A DNA stretch of 64,000 nucleotides from NCBI RefSeq assembly GCF_012395255.1, contig NZ_JAAZQD010000001.1, positions 310,001 through 374,000 of the forward strand, read 5' to 3'. The notes beneath the pieces were generated by a model. It saw only the letters and a list, made by a program, of their open reading frames with translations, did no database searches and was not told the DNA's origin. Positions 25,634 through 35,428 of this stretch are shown here, piece by piece. The position numbers and the translations under genes are program-made. Each line of letters begins with the position of its first letter. Position 1 is the first letter of the stretch. This stretch comes from Oleiagrimonas citrea. GTDB taxonomy: Bacteria > Pseudomonadota > Gammaproteobacteria > Xanthomonadales > Rhodanobacteraceae.

Positions 25634-26431
25634 ATGAAGATGTCCGCCTTGATCGTTTCGCTCGCCGCCGCGCTGGTGCTGGCCGGCTGCGCCACCTCGC
25701 CCACTGGACGCAAGCAGCTGATGATGGTCTCCGATCAGCAGATGAATCAGCTGGGCGTGCAGGCCTTCAACGAAATGGGCCGGAAGGGCAAGTTCGCCAA
25801 CGCACCGCGTCAGCGCGCCTACGCAACCTGCGTGGCCAAGGCGCTGATCGCCGTGCTGCCACCGAAATGGCGCAGCCAGAACTGGCAGGTGCAGATCATC
25901 GACGAGGACTCCGCCAACGCCTTCGCGCTGCCCGGCGGCCGCATCGGCGTGAACAAGGGCATGTTCAAGATCGCCACCACGCAGGATCAGCTGGCCACCG
26001 TGCTGGGCCATGAGCTGGCGCATGTGGTCGCGCGTCACGGCGCGGAGCGCATGTCGGACAACATGGCGGTTCAGGGCGCGGTGCTGGCGGGCACGCTGTA
26101 CGGCGCCTCGCGCGGCAACGACGCCGGACGGACCATGGCCGCTCTGGGTCTGGGCGCGGAGGTCGGCATTCTGCTGCCGTTTTCGCGCACGCAGGAATCG
26201 GAAGCCGACATCCTGGGGCAGCGCTACATGGCGCAGGCCGGTTTCGATCCGCGCGCCGCGGTGACGCTGTGGCAGAAGATGGGCAAGCAGGGTGGCAAGG
26301 TGCCGGCCTTCCTGTCCACGCATCCCGCGCCGAGCCAGCGGGCCGGCAAGTTGGCCCAACAGGCGCAGCAGTTGATGCCGGTGTACAAGCAGGCGCGCGC
26401 CAGCGGGCATGCACCCAAGTGCCGGATGTAG
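25634..26431 (+). CDS. M48-family metallopeptidase lipoprotein
   Basis: A 265-residue lipoprotein: signal peptide with lipobox VLAG-C19, then a Zn-metallopeptidase domain with HELAH at 126-130 and a downstream third ligand in [13 protein letters not shown]. It resembles the LoiP/YcaL type, periplasmic peptidases that remove misfolded outer-membrane proteins. A GGAG sequence precedes the ATG. It is transcribed divergently from icmF across a 181-bp gap holding two palindromes. The same HExxH family recurs as HtpX at 53932. Confidence 0.92.
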   Translation: MKMSALIVSLAAALVLAGCATSPTGRKQLMMVSDQQMNQLGVQAFNEMGRKGKFANAPRQRAYATCVAKALIAVLPPKWRSQNWQVQIIDEDSANAFALPGGRIGVNKGMFKIATTQDQLATVLGHELAHVVARHGAERMSDNMAVQGAVLAGTLYGASRGNDAGRTMAALGLGAEVGILLPFSRTQESEADILGQRYMAQAGFDPRAAVTLWQKMGKQGGKVPAFLSTHPAPSQRAGKLAQQAQQLMPVYKQARASGHAPKCRM

Positions 26432-26635
26432 TCGCCTCGGCAGGACACATCGCTTCCGACGGTGACGCGCGTTCCGTCCGCGACACCGTCGGCCATTCCG
26501 GACCACCCGGTCCGGCTGAACGCCGCTTCATGTAGCTTGCGCGTTTCTGAACGATCCCGCGCGGATCGTCAACGAGGGCAACCGTCGATTCGTTTTCTGC
26601 ACTGCGGCCACCCGCCGCCCACGACGGAGCCAATC

Positions 26636-27130
26636 ATGAAGACATTCGGAAAATTCTCGCTGCTGACCGCCCTCGCCCTGGGTCTGGGGACCGTGGCCTC
26701 GATTCCGCAGGCGCAGGCCGAAACGCGTTTGTCGGTGGCGATCGGCATCGCGCCGCCGCCGGCGCGCTACGAGCGCATTCCGCCGGCGCGCGTCGGCTAT
26801 TTCTGGGCGCCGGGCTACTGGCGCTGGAACCGCGTGCGCTATGTGTGGACGCCGGGTCGCTGGCATCGCCACCGAGCGGGCTACGTGTACAGTCATCCGC
26901 GCTGGGTGCACCGCGACGGCCGCTGGGTGTTCCATCGCGCGGCCTGGAACCGTCGCGTCGCGCACCGCGCTTACCGGCATGGTCGCTACGTGCAGTATCG
27001 CCGCGACATGCGTCACGAGCGTCGTGTCGAGCGGCGTGTGGAACGCCGTCACGAGCGTCGCTACGACCGCCGCTACGACCGTCGGCACGACCGCCGCTAC
27101 GACCGCCGCTACGACCGCGACGACGACTGA
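26636..27130 (+). CDS. YXWGXW-repeat secreted basic protein
   Basis: A 164-residue exported protein. A signal peptide (LLTALALGLGTVASIPQAQA) precedes Tyr/Trp/Gly/Arg-rich repeats of the YXWGXW type (YFWAPGYWRWNRVRYVWTPG, RYVWTPGRWHRHRAGYVYSH). The C-terminus is an Arg-rich tandem of RRYD/RRHD units (27030-27125). The isoelectric point must be very high. The function of the family is unknown; a role in binding anionic envelope polymers is inference only. GGAGC lies eight bases before the ATG, and a terminator follows. Confidence 0.8.
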   Translation: MKTFGKFSLLTALALGLGTVASIPQAQAETRLSVAIGIAPPPARYERIPPARVGYFWAPGYWRWNRVRYVWTPGRWHRHRAGYVYSHPRWVHRDGRWVFHRAAWNRRVAHRAYRHGRYVQYRRDMRHERRVERRVERRHERRYDRRYDRRHDRRYDRRYDRDDD

Positions 27131-27167
27131 GTCACGAACACGATTCCGGCCCGAAGGCCACGAACCG

Positions 27168-27200
27168 GACGCCCGCCGCTGCGCGGGCGTCTTTGATTTT
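27168..27200 (+). terminator. Rho-independent terminator
   Basis: GACGCCCGC pairs with GCGGGCGTC around a 6-base loop, followed by TTTGATTTT. Confidence 0.8.
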
Positions 27201-27430
27201 GCCCCTGCGCAGGCGCGGTCGCGTATGCCACAACCCCGCCCTGGTCGCAAACTGTCGCTGGCGACGACGAGGTACTACACTACGCGCCCATACGCCGGCC
27301 CCGCCCTGTTGCGAGGCCCATCAATTCACGTCAAATCAAGTACCTAGCACCGAGAATTGACACCCCTTGCCAGAGCTGAAGCAGCCGCTCACGGCGCTGC
27401 CCTGCCTGCTCACACGGAGTCTTGAGTCCG

Positions 27431-28534
27431 ATGATTTTCGAAACAATCGCCAAAACCGGTCACGAGGAAGTCGTTTTCTGCCACAACAAGGATGTCGGGC
27501 TGAAAGCCATCATCGCCATCCACAACACGGTGCTGGGTCCCGCCCTGGGCGGCCTGCGCATGTGGCCGTACAAGACCGAGGAAGAGGCGGTCAACGACGT
27601 GCTGCGCCTGTCGCGCGGCATGACCTACAAGAACGCGGTGGCTGGCCTGAACCTGGGCGGCGGCAAGGCCGTCATCATCGGCGATCCGGCCGTCGACAAG
27701 TCCGAGGGCCTGTTCCGCGCCTTCGGCCGCTTCGTCAACTCGCTCAACGGCCGCTACATCACGGCCGAGGACGTCGGCATCGACGTCAACGACATGGAGT
27801 GGGTGTTCCGCGAAACCGAATTCGTCACCGGTGTGCATCAGGTGCATGGCGGTTCGGGCGATCCGTCGCCGTTCACCGCCTACGGCACGCTGCAGGGCGT
27901 AATGGCGTCGCTGAACTACAAGCACGGCAACGAGGACGTCGGCAAGTACAGCTTCGCCGTGCAGGGCTGCGGCCACGTCGGCAGCGAGTACATCAAGCTG
28001 CTGCGCGAACAGGGCGCGAAGGTGTTCGTCACCGACATCAACAAGGATGCGGTGCAGCGCTGCGTCGACGAGCTGGGTTGCGAAGCGGTCGAGCTGGACG
28101 AGATCTACGACGTCGACGCCGACGTCTACAGCCCGTGCGCGCTGGGCGGCACGGTCAATGAAGAGACCATCGACCGCATCAAGGCGCCGATCATCTGCGG
28201 CGCGGCCAACAACCAGCTGGCCACCGACGAGATCGGCGACGAGCTGAAGAAGCGCGGCGTGGTGTACGCACCGGATTACGCGGTCAACGCCGGCGGCGTG
28301 ATGAACGTGTCGCTGGAGATCGACGGCTACAACCGCGAGCGCGCGATGCGCATGATGCGCACCGTGTACCACAACGTCAGCCGTATCTTCGAGATCGCCG
28401 ACCGCGACAACATCGCGACCTACAAGGCCGCCGATCGCATGGCCGAAGAGCGCATCGCGATCATCGGCAAGGTCAAGCTGCCGCTGATGGGCAACGGCGG
28501 TCCGCGCTTCCAGGGCCGCATGCGCGGTCAGTAA
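27431..28534 (+). CDS. ldh: Leucine dehydrogenase
   Basis: A 367-residue member of the Glu/Leu/Phe/Val dehydrogenase family that oxidatively deaminates branched-chain amino acids to 2-oxo acids with NAD. The substrate-binding lysine in MTYKNA (K67) and catalytic lysine in GGGKAVI (K79) align with the known leucine dehydrogenase positions. The NAD-binding GxGxxG is VQGCGHVGSEY, and VNAGGVMNVSLE closes the active site. The ATG at 27431 (after GGAG at 27416) was preferred over a TTG three codons upstream, which is too near that site. It feeds the liu and icmF genes in this window. TTGACA at 27357 may be part of its promoter. Confidence 0.93.
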   Translation: MIFETIAKTGHEEVVFCHNKDVGLKAIIAIHNTVLGPALGGLRMWPYKTEEEAVNDVLRLSRGMTYKNAVAGLNLGGGKAVIIGDPAVDKSEGLFRAFGRFVNSLNGRYITAEDVGIDVNDMEWVFRETEFVTGVHQVHGGSGDPSPFTAYGTLQGVMASLNYKHGNEDVGKYSFAVQGCGHVGSEYIKLLREQGAKVFVTDINKDAVQRCVDELGCEAVELDEIYDVDADVYSPCALGGTVNEETIDRIKAPIICGAANNQLATDEIGDELKKRGVVYAPDYAVNAGGVMNVSLEIDGYNRERAMRMMRTVYHNVSRIFEIADRDNIATYKAADRMAEERIAIIGKVKLPLMGNGGPRFQGRMRGQ

Positions 28535-28560
28535 GCGACGGCATCATCAAGCCGCATCGA

Positions 28561-28587
28561 AGGGGCGCCGCGAGGCGCCCCTTTTTC
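28561..28587 (+). terminator. Rho-independent terminator of leucine dehydrogenase
   Basis: AGGGGCGCC pairs with GGCGCCCCT around GCGA, followed by TTTTCTT. Confidence 0.92.
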
Positions 28588-28672
28588 TTGATGCCGGGAA
28601 CCTACGAAAGACGGCTTAGGCGCAACGCAACGAGCGCAGCATCCACTCGATGCCCCAAACCGCCCCTCTGCA

Positions 28673-29257
28673 TCAATGACGCCACAGGGCACGATAGGTC
28701 TTGTTCCCGTCGAAATACGGCCCTTTGCTTTCGTCATCGCGGAAACATGGGTGCTGCGTCCCATCCCGATCCTCGCATTGAGTGAACTCTGCTTTGGCCC
28801 GGGCGCTCAGCTGTTCGGCCTGCGCACGCAGGTTAGCCACTTCTGCGCGCCGCGCCGCCAACTGGTCCAGCGACGGCACGAACACCCAGACACTCACGAG
28901 TACAGCCAGCCACAGCGCGACTGATATCGCGCAGGCAAAAAGAAACCGCCCCCAACCAAGTCGCCGAAGCGCCCGCCGATACGAATCTGCGGCGCATTCC
29001 GCATCCTTCCGCGCCTGTTCCATCGCGTGGCGCGTCGGTTCAACGGAGGATTCGGCAACCTCGACGAATGTCTTTCGTAACGTCTGATCCCAATGACTCA
29101 GTTGCTTCGCATACGCTTTGGAAAGACTCAGACAAAGGACTTGCACCCGGTTCATCTCGACCCGCATCGCATCCTGATCGTCTCGCGCAAGCTCCATCAG
29201 TCGACCTGCAATGTCATAGAGCTCTTGCAGGCGCGCTTCGTTTTCGGCTTCGGTCAT
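28673..29257 (-). CDS. Coiled-coil membrane protein, unknown
   Basis: A 194-residue protein. Residues 1-100 are strongly helical and charged, likely coiled coil (EARLQELYDIAGRLMELARD). One hydrophobic segment follows at about 105-127 (FLFACAISVALWLAVLVSVW), then a second coiled coil (LAARRAEVANLRAQAEQLSA) and a short tail with two cysteines. The topology suggests a single-pass membrane protein with helical domains on both sides. No family recognised, although plasmid mobilisation accessory proteins share the layout. It lies 22 bases downstream of 29280-30008 on the same strand, probably one operon. Confidence 0.6.
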   Translation of the reverse strand: MTEAENEARLQELYDIAGRLMELARDDQDAMRVEMNRVQVLCLSLSKAYAKQLSHWDQTLRKTFVEVAESSVEPTRHAMEQARKDAECAADSYRRALRRLGWGRFLFACAISVALWLAVLVSVWVFVPSLDQLAARRAEVANLRAQAEQLSARAKAEFTQCEDRDGTQHPCFRDDESKGPYFDGNKTYRALWRH

Positions 29258-29279
29258 AACGCTTCCTTGTTCAGAACGA

Positions 29280-30008
29280 TCACCGTTCCAACCCGTGCCC
29301 TCGATCCCGACTTATAGAACGTTCCCGGGACATGGATCTCGTCAGCTCATGCTGAAGTTTCTGTTCCAGCGCATGGCTCCACTCCCGCGTCGTCATGCGC
29401 AGCGCGGACAAATCCTCCAGATAGGCATAAGCGAGACGACCCTCTGCATCGGACATCAGCAGCATCCCGCCAGACCCAATCGAACCCTCGCCCTGGAGTT
29501 TGCGCACAAGCGTCAGGTAGAAGGCCTCCTCCTCTCGCTGAGCAGCACGTACGGCAGGATCCATGCGCGCACTTTCCGATACATCGGACGCGAATTTTTC
29601 GATGCAGCCGGCCATGGTCTGCGTCAACGCATCATCGCTTGAAAAAGCGTCGAGGTAACTGGTGACTTTGATGGAAGCCGCATCCGGTTCCGTTTCGGAG
29701 AACTCGAGATACAAGTGCATGCGTCGTGACACGCGCTGCAATGCCAAATTGTCTTCGAGCGCTTTCGTCAACGTGACGTGCCTCACCGTCTCCTTGTTGA
29801 GCGCAGCCCCCTTTCGCTTGAACTCGATGAGCCGACTCATCCCTGGGAACGTCATCAGGACATCACCGAGAAGCGTGTCGGCCGGCGTTTGCTGAAGCAG
29901 ATTTATTGCGCCTTGGTGTCCAACGCCATCGGCATGCTGACGCATGGCAAAACCAAGACCATAAAGAAAGTTTCCAATGATCACATTCTCGTAGATTTTG
30001 GGATGCAT
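29280..30008 (-). CDS. Unknown protein paired with the coiled-coil membrane protein
   Basis: A 242-residue protein starting MHPKIYENVIIGNFLYGLGF, with GGAGG eleven bases upstream; the long frame to 30227 was rejected because it has no ribosome site and reads into the FUSC promoter side. No signal peptide, and only one weakly hydrophobic stretch near the start. Most of the protein is mixed alpha/beta and hydrophilic, with long helices near the C-terminus (EWSHALEQKLQHELTRSMSR). I do not recognise a domain. Its co-orientation and 22-bp spacing with the membrane coiled-coil gene suggest they act together. Confidence 0.55.
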   Translation of the reverse strand: MHPKIYENVIIGNFLYGLGFAMRQHADGVGHQGAINLLQQTPADTLLGDVLMTFPGMSRLIEFKRKGAALNKETVRHVTLTKALEDNLALQRVSRRMHLYLEFSETEPDAASIKVTSYLDAFSSDDALTQTMAGCIEKFASDVSESARMDPAVRAAQREEEAFYLTLVRKLQGEGSIGSGGMLLMSDAEGRLAYAYLEDLSALRMTTREWSHALEQKLQHELTRSMSRERSISRDRGHGLER

Positions 30009-30280
30009 ACAACGAGAAACCTCCGTGTGTAGGAGCGCTCCAACCCTCAGAGCGCACGTTGCGAAAAAGACCGGCCACGAACAAACATCCAGGAACGCGA
30101 ACTCCAGCCATGGTCTTGCCGTACTGGAAAAGATCCCACCTGCGCTCTGGCATGCGCGGCGCAGACAAAGCGGTCCAGAATCGTCGACGTCCTTATGCAC
30201 GACGTACGAGCCGAGCAAACTCGACACGCACGCATTGCGCTACGCTGCAGCCGATCCGCCGTACCGAGCCAATCCTATCC

Positions 30281-32416
30281 ATGCTGCGCTTGCTATCCCA
30301 CTTTAGAACCTCGGACCGCTTTGCCGATGCACTGCGCGTCTTGCTGGCGATGCTCGGTGCGGCGCTATACGGCATGCAGACGCAACAGCCGCACCTGATG
30401 ATCGGGCTGCTGCTCGGCGTGATCGCCGCGGCACTGGCAGAAACCGAGGATGCCTGGCTTCGCAGACTGCAAGCACTGCTCGGCACGCTGCTGTGCTTCC
30501 TGATTGCCGCGTTCGTGGTCGAAGCGCTGTTCACCCAACCCCTGGCGTTCGCCGCGGCGCTGACACTGGGCAGCTTCCTGCTGGTGATGCTGGGCGCGGC
30601 CAGCCCTCGCTACGCCACCATCGCCAGCGCCACGCTGCTGCTGGCGGTGTACACCATGATCGGCATGGACCAGCCCGGCGCGAACGCACTGCCGATCTGG
30701 CACGAGCCGCTGCTGCTGGTCGCCGGCGCCGCCTGGTACGGCCTGTTCGCCATGGCGTGGAGCGTGCTGTTCGTCCAGCACCCCGTGCGCCAGGCACTGG
30801 CGCGGCTGTACGCGACGCTCGGCGACTACCTCGACGCCAAGGCGCAGTTGTTCGAACCGGTGCGCGACCTGCCGGTGCCGACCCTGCGCGCGCGGCTGGC
30901 GCAGATCAACGGCGATGTGGTCGAGGCGCTCAACGGCTGCCGGCTGACACTGATCGACCGGCTGGATCGACGCCGCCCGCATGCCGCGCTGGAGCGTTCG
31001 CTGTCGCTGTATCTGGCCGCCCAGGACATCCATGAACGCGCGTCGTCGTCGCACTATCCGTACCAGGAACTGGCGCAAGCGTTCTTCCACAGCGATGTGA
31101 TGTTCCGCGCCCAGCGCGTGATGCGCGGTCTGGCCCAGGCCTGTCGGCAGCGCGCCGCGGACGAGCGCGTGGGCGCAGCGTTCCGCTGGTCGGACGAACT
31201 CGACGAAAGCATCCGCGAACTGCGCGAGGCGGTGACGCGGCATCGCGCCGGTCCGGAATCCGCGCCACCGGAACTGCTGCAAGCACTCGACCGGTTGATC
31301 GACAACCTTCACCATTTGATGCGGCGCATCGCCTGCGCCGAGGCGCCCGATGCGGAAGACGCCGACCGCAGTCTGCACGACCCGACGCCTTCCGGCCCCA
31401 TCGAAGCGCTGCGCCGCATCCGCACCCAGCTCACACCGACCTCGGCGCGCTTCCGTCACGCACTGCGCCTGAGTCTGGCCATGCTGATCGGCTACCTCGT
31501 GCTGCGCCTGATCCACCCCGGCCAGGGCTACTGGATTCTGCTGACGGTGATGCTGGTGTGCCAGCCCAGTCACGGCGCGACCCGGCAGCGCGTGCTGCAG
31601 CGCATCGGCGGCACCTTCGTCGGCCTCTTGGCAGGCTGGGCGCTGCTCACGCTGTTCCCGGACCCGCGCGCGCAACTGGCGTGGACGGTGGCGGGCGGCG
31701 TGCTGTTCTTCGTGACCCGCTATCGACGCTACCTGGTTGCCACGGCGGCCGTCACGGCATTCGTGCTGCTGGCTTTCAATCAGATCGGCAACGGCTTCGA
31801 GCTGATCGTGCCGCGCATGCTCGACACCCTGCTGGGCGGCGCCATCGCAGTGGCGGTAACGCTGCTGGTGCTGCCGGACTGGCGCGAACGCGAGCTGGGC
31901 ACGCTGTATGCGGAACTGCTGCGCGCGCAGGCCGGCTACCTCGAAGCCATCGTCGCCCAGTACGCCAGCGGCAAGCGCGACGACCTGCCCTACCGACGCG
32001 CACGGCGGGATGCGCACGAAGCCGATGCCGAACTGAGCGCGCATCTCGGCCATGCGCGCAGTGACCCGGCCGGCCAGCGCGCCGATGCCGACCTGACACT
32101 GCGCCTGCTGGCCGCCAGCCAGGAACTGCTCGGCCATCTCTCGGCGCTGGGCGCGCACCGACCGACATCGCCGGTTCCCGACACCGCTCGCGCGATTCCG
32201 ACGCAGGGCTCGGCGCTCGCCGCCCGCATGCACGCGCTTGCGGACGGCTCATCCATGAACGACCAGGACCGAAGCGACGCCGGACAGAGCGTTGTGTCGA
32301 CAGACGAAACGATGCCCGCCGAACAGCGCGTCGCTCTGACGCAGCTTCGCCTTCTCCGCGAGCAACTGCCTGTTCTGGAAGAACTTTACAGACACACCCG
32401 CAGCAACGCGCGCTGA
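30281..32416 (+). CDS. FUSC-family membrane protein (YccS/YhfK type)
   Basis: A 711-residue inner-membrane protein of the fusaric-acid-resistance-like family. It has two blocks of about five or six hydrophobic helices (residues about 15-165 and 385-530), each followed by a soluble helical domain, the layout of E. coli YccS and YhfK. Signature stretches include [20 protein letters not shown] and [16 protein letters not shown]. Related proteins are implicated in export of aromatic acids or in envelope homeostasis; the substrate here is unknown. The start at 30281 was chosen because the first transmembrane helix follows directly; the preceding in-frame stretch is Arg-rich noise. Confidence 0.88.
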   Translation: MLRLLSHFRTSDRFADALRVLLAMLGAALYGMQTQQPHLMIGLLLGVIAAALAETEDAWLRRLQALLGTLLCFLIAAFVVEALFTQPLAFAAALTLGSFLLVMLGAASPRYATIASATLLLAVYTMIGMDQPGANALPIWHEPLLLVAGAAWYGLFAMAWSVLFVQHPVRQALARLYATLGDYLDAKAQLFEPVRDLPVPTLRARLAQINGDVVEALNGCRLTLIDRLDRRRPHAALERSLSLYLAAQDIHERASSSHYPYQELAQAFFHSDVMFRAQRVMRGLAQACRQRAADERVGAAFRWSDELDESIRELREAVTRHRAGPESAPPELLQALDRLIDNLHHLMRRIACAEAPDAEDADRSLHDPTPSGPIEALRRIRTQLTPTSARFRHALRLSLAMLIGYLVLRLIHPGQGYWILLTVMLVCQPSHGATRQRVLQRIGGTFVGLLAGWALLTLFPDPRAQLAWTVAGGVLFFVTRYRRYLVATAAVTAFVLLAFNQIGNGFELIVPRMLDTLLGGAIAVAVTLLVLPDWRERELGTLYAELLRAQAGYLEAIVAQYASGKRDDLPYRRARRDAHEADAELSAHLGHARSDPAGQRADADLTLRLLAASQELLGHLSALGAHRPTSPVPDTARAIPTQGSALAARMHALADGSSMNDQDRSDAGQSVVSTDETMPAEQRVALTQLRLLREQLPVLEELYRHTRSNAR

Positions 32417-32493
32417 GCGGAGTCGTTTCCCCGGATGCCGCCGTGGAGCCGCTGCGGTACCATGGACGGCCCTTTCCAAGGAGTCGGTCCGTT

Positions 32494-33651
32494 ATGCGTC
32501 CTTTTTCCCTCGGTGATGATCTGGACATGCTGCGCGAGAGCGTGGCCGCCTTCGCGGAGAAGGAGATCGCCCCGCGCGCGGACCGCATCGACCGCGAGAA
32601 CGTCTTCCCCGAGGACCTGTGGCGCAAGCTCGGCGAGATGGGCCTGCTCGGCGTCACCGTCAGCAGTGAGTACGGCGGCTCGGACCTGGGCTACCTGGCG
32701 CACCTGATCGCGATGGAGGAAATCTCTCGCGCCTCCGGTTCGGTCGGCCTGTCCTACGGCGCGCATTCGAACCTGTGCGTCAACAACATCTTCCACAACG
32801 GCAACAAGGCACAGCTGGAGAAATACATTCCCAAGCTGTGCTCGGGCGAATACGTCGGCGCACTGGCGATGAGCGAGCCCGGTGCGGGTTCGGACGTGGT
32901 CGGCTCGATGACCTGCCGCGCCGAGAAGAAAGGCGATGTGTGGGTCGCCAACGGCTCGAAGATGTGGATCACCAACGGCCCCGACGCCGACGTGCTGCTG
33001 GTCTATATGCGCACCGCCGGCCGCGAGGCGGGCAGCCGCTGCATGACCGCCTTCATCATCGAGAAGGGCATGAAGGGCTTCAAGACCGCGCAGAAGCTGG
33101 ACAAACTGGGCATGCGCGGATCCAACACCTGCGAACTGGTGTTCGAGGACTGCGAGATCCCCGAGGAGAACATCGTCGGCGAAGTCAACGAGGGCGTGCG
33201 CGTGCTGATGAGCGGCCTCGATACCGAACGCCTGGTGCTCTCGGGCGGCCCCATCGGCCTGATGCAGGCGGCGCTGGACATCACCCTGCCCTACGCCCGC
33301 GAGCGCAAGCAGTTCAACGCGCCCATCGGCACGTTCGGCATCATGCAGGCCAAGATTGCCGACATGTACACCGCGCTGCAGTCCTCGCGCGCCTACGCCT
33401 ACATGGTCGCGCAGCAGTTCGACGACAACGTGAAATCGCGCATCGATCCGGCCTCGTGTCTGCTCAAGTGTTCGTCCGACGCGGTGCAGGTGGCGCTGGA
33501 GGCCATCCAGACGCTGGGCGGCAACGGCTACATCAACGAGTACCCGACCGGCCGCATCCTGCGCGACGCCAAGCTGTACGAGATCGGCGCGGGCACCAAC
33601 GAGATCCGCCGCATGCTGATCGGCCGCGAGCTGTTCCACGGCAAGGCGTGA
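32494..33651 (+). CDS. liuA: Isovaleryl-CoA dehydrogenase
   Basis: A 385-residue acyl-CoA dehydrogenase that oxidises isovaleryl-CoA to 3-methylcrotonyl-CoA with FAD and electron-transfer flavoprotein. The catalytic glutamate lies in [19 protein letters not shown], the position characteristic of isovaleryl-CoA dehydrogenases rather than the C-terminal position of other acyl-CoA dehydrogenases. FAD and substrate signatures [15 protein letters not shown] and MWITNG are present, and the C-terminus has [24 protein letters not shown] lies upstream of the ATG. It is step two of leucine catabolism, after leucine dehydrogenase and the 2-oxo-acid dehydrogenase; the latter is not in the window. Confidence 0.95.
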   Translation: MRPFSLGDDLDMLRESVAAFAEKEIAPRADRIDRENVFPEDLWRKLGEMGLLGVTVSSEYGGSDLGYLAHLIAMEEISRASGSVGLSYGAHSNLCVNNIFHNGNKAQLEKYIPKLCSGEYVGALAMSEPGAGSDVVGSMTCRAEKKGDVWVANGSKMWITNGPDADVLLVYMRTAGREAGSRCMTAFIIEKGMKGFKTAQKLDKLGMRGSNTCELVFEDCEIPEENIVGEVNEGVRVLMSGLDTERLVLSGGPIGLMQAALDITLPYARERKQFNAPIGTFGIMQAKIADMYTALQSSRAYAYMVAQQFDDNVKSRIDPASCLLKCSSDAVQVALEAIQTLGGNGYINEYPTGRILRDAKLYEIGAGTNEIRRMLIGRELFHGKA

Positions 33652-33724
33652 AAAATACTGCCTGACCACCAAAATAATGATCTGAAGGCGAAGCCTTCGA
33701 CGACAATCAAGGGGGAAATCAAGG

Positions 33725-35428
33725 ATGATCATTGGGGTCGACCTCGGCACTACACACTCGCTTGTCGGTGTGTGGAAAAACGGCAAACCCGAACTTGTTC
33801 CGAATGCCTTGGGATCACTCTTGACTCCATCTGTCGTCGGACTGGACGACCATGGCGAAATGATCGTCGGGGCACTGGCGCGCGAGCGTCTGGTGACTCA
33901 CCCTGACCGCACCGTCGCTGCGTTCAAGCGTTTCATGGGCACCCCGCGAGCGACGAAGCTTGGCAAGCACACGCTCCGCCCCGAAGAACTGAGTTCTCTG
34001 GTACTCAAGTCCCTGATCGACGATGTCGAGAAGCAATGCGGCGAACGTCCGACGGAAGCGATCATCAGCGTTCCAGCTTATTTCAGTGATGCGCAACGCA
34101 AGGCGACGCGCGCTGCCGGTGAATTGGCCGGCATTCGTGTGGAAAGGCTCATCAATGAACCTACCGCCGCTGCACTGGCCTATGGGCTGAACCAGCGGGG
34201 CGCGGAGAACCGTTTTCTCGTGCTCGACCTGGGCGGAGGAACCTTCGACGTATCGATCCTCGAAATGTTCGACGGCGTCATGGAGGTACATGCCTCGGCC
34301 GGTGACAACTATCTCGGTGGCGAGGATTTCCTGGACCAGTTGTTCGACGCCGCGCTGCAAAAGTGTGGCATCACCGAACAGGATCTCGACCTGTGCACCA
34401 AGGCCACATGGCGAGAGCGCGTGGAAACGGCCAAGCGTCAACTGGGCACCCGAGCTTCCGTGGACATCGAAGTGCCGCACGGAACCAACAGCACAGAGGT
34501 ACATTGCAGCTTCTCGCAGGAGGAATTCGAGAATCTATGCGCGCCCTTGCTCGAACGCATGCAGGCTCCCATCGAACGAGCACTCAACGATGCCAGTCTG
34601 ACACCTGACGACCTCGACGAAGTCGTACTTGTCGGCGGTGCCTCGCGCATGCTCATGGTGTCTCGTCTGGTTTCGCGCATGTTCGGTCGCCTTCCGTTGC
34701 GGCACATCTATCCGGATGAAGCCATCGGCATAGGCGCCACCGTGATGGCGGCCCTGAAGAGCCGTCAGCAGGAACTCGACGAAGTCATCATGACGGACGT
34801 GTGTCCGTACACGATGGGAGTAGAAGTTTCCGAACGCTCTGCCTCCGGTCAGATCATGGAGGGTCTGTTTTCTCCAATCATCGAACGCAATATGGCCGTC
34901 CCGGTCAGTCGATCTGGATTGTATCGGCCGATGCGCAATGGACAGCGTTTGATTACGCTGAACGTCTATCAAGGTGAATCGCCCCGCGTATCGGACAACG
35001 TGTTGCTCGGTACGTTGAATGTCTATTTGCCCGTGAACGGATCGACAGAAACCGGAGCGGAAGTTCGCTTCACCTACGACGTCAACGGACTACTCGAAGT
35101 CGAAGCAGTCGTGATGGGCACGGATGAACGCTACCGCCTGGTGATTGAAAGCAACCCTGGCGTGCTCAGCAAAGATGAAATTCGCCAACGCCTGAAAGCA
35201 TTGGAAAAAATCAAGATCCATCCTCGCGACCAACAAGCGAACCAGGCACTCATGACTCGTGCGAAGCGTCTGTATGCGGAATGTCTGGGCGATTACCGCA
35301 AAATGATCGGCGAGTGGTTGACGGCCTTCCAAGCCGAACTAGAAAGCCAGGATGAATCAAGAATTCGCAAGGCCAGAAAACGTATGGCGGAGATGCTCGA
35401 GCAGGTTGAAACCGGGGCTTTCCGATGA
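33725..35428 (+). CDS. hscC: HscC-like Hsp70 chaperone
   Basis: A 567-residue Hsp70-family ATPase. It has the phosphate-1 motif IIGVDLGTTHSLVGVW at the start, RLINEPTAAALAYGL, phosphate-2 LDLGGGTFDVSILE, and the adenosine motif VVLVGGASRMLMV. The beta-sandwich substrate domain is present, but the helical lid is short and the DnaK C-terminal EEVD-like tail is absent, which fits HscC (about 560 residues). The stop overlaps the start of a J-domain gene (ATGA), so chaperone and co-chaperone are co-translated, as expected of the HscC-Djl pair. Confidence 0.92.
   Translation: MIIGVDLGTTHSLVGVWKNGKPELVPNALGSLLTPSVVGLDDHGEMIVGALARERLVTHPDRTVAAFKRFMGTPRATKLGKHTLRPEELSSLVLKSLIDDVEKQCGERPTEAIISVPAYFSDAQRKATRAAGELAGIRVERLINEPTAAALAYGLNQRGAENRFLVLDLGGGTFDVSILEMFDGVMEVHASAGDNYLGGEDFLDQLFDAALQKCGITEQDLDLCTKATWRERVETAKRQLGTRASVDIEVPHGTNSTEVHCSFSQEEFENLCAPLLERMQAPIERALNDASLTPDDLDEVVLVGGASRMLMVSRLVSRMFGRLPLRHIYPDEAIGIGATVMAALKSRQQELDEVIMTDVCPYTMGVEVSERSASGQIMEGLFSPIIERNMAVPVSRSGLYRPMRNGQRLITLNVYQGESPRVSDNVLLGTLNVYLPVNGSTETGAEVRFTYDVNGLLEVEAVVMGTDERYRLVIESNPGVLSKDEIRQRLKALEKIKIHPRDQQANQALMTRAKRLYAECLGDYRKMIGEWLTAFQAELESQDESRIRKARKRMAEMLEQVETGAFR

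Noticed and set aside
22159-26013. Long plus-strand reading frames opposite icmF
   Set aside because: They are antisense shadows produced by the high GC at third codon positions of icmF; they have low-complexity His/Gln/Val-rich composition and no ribosome sites.
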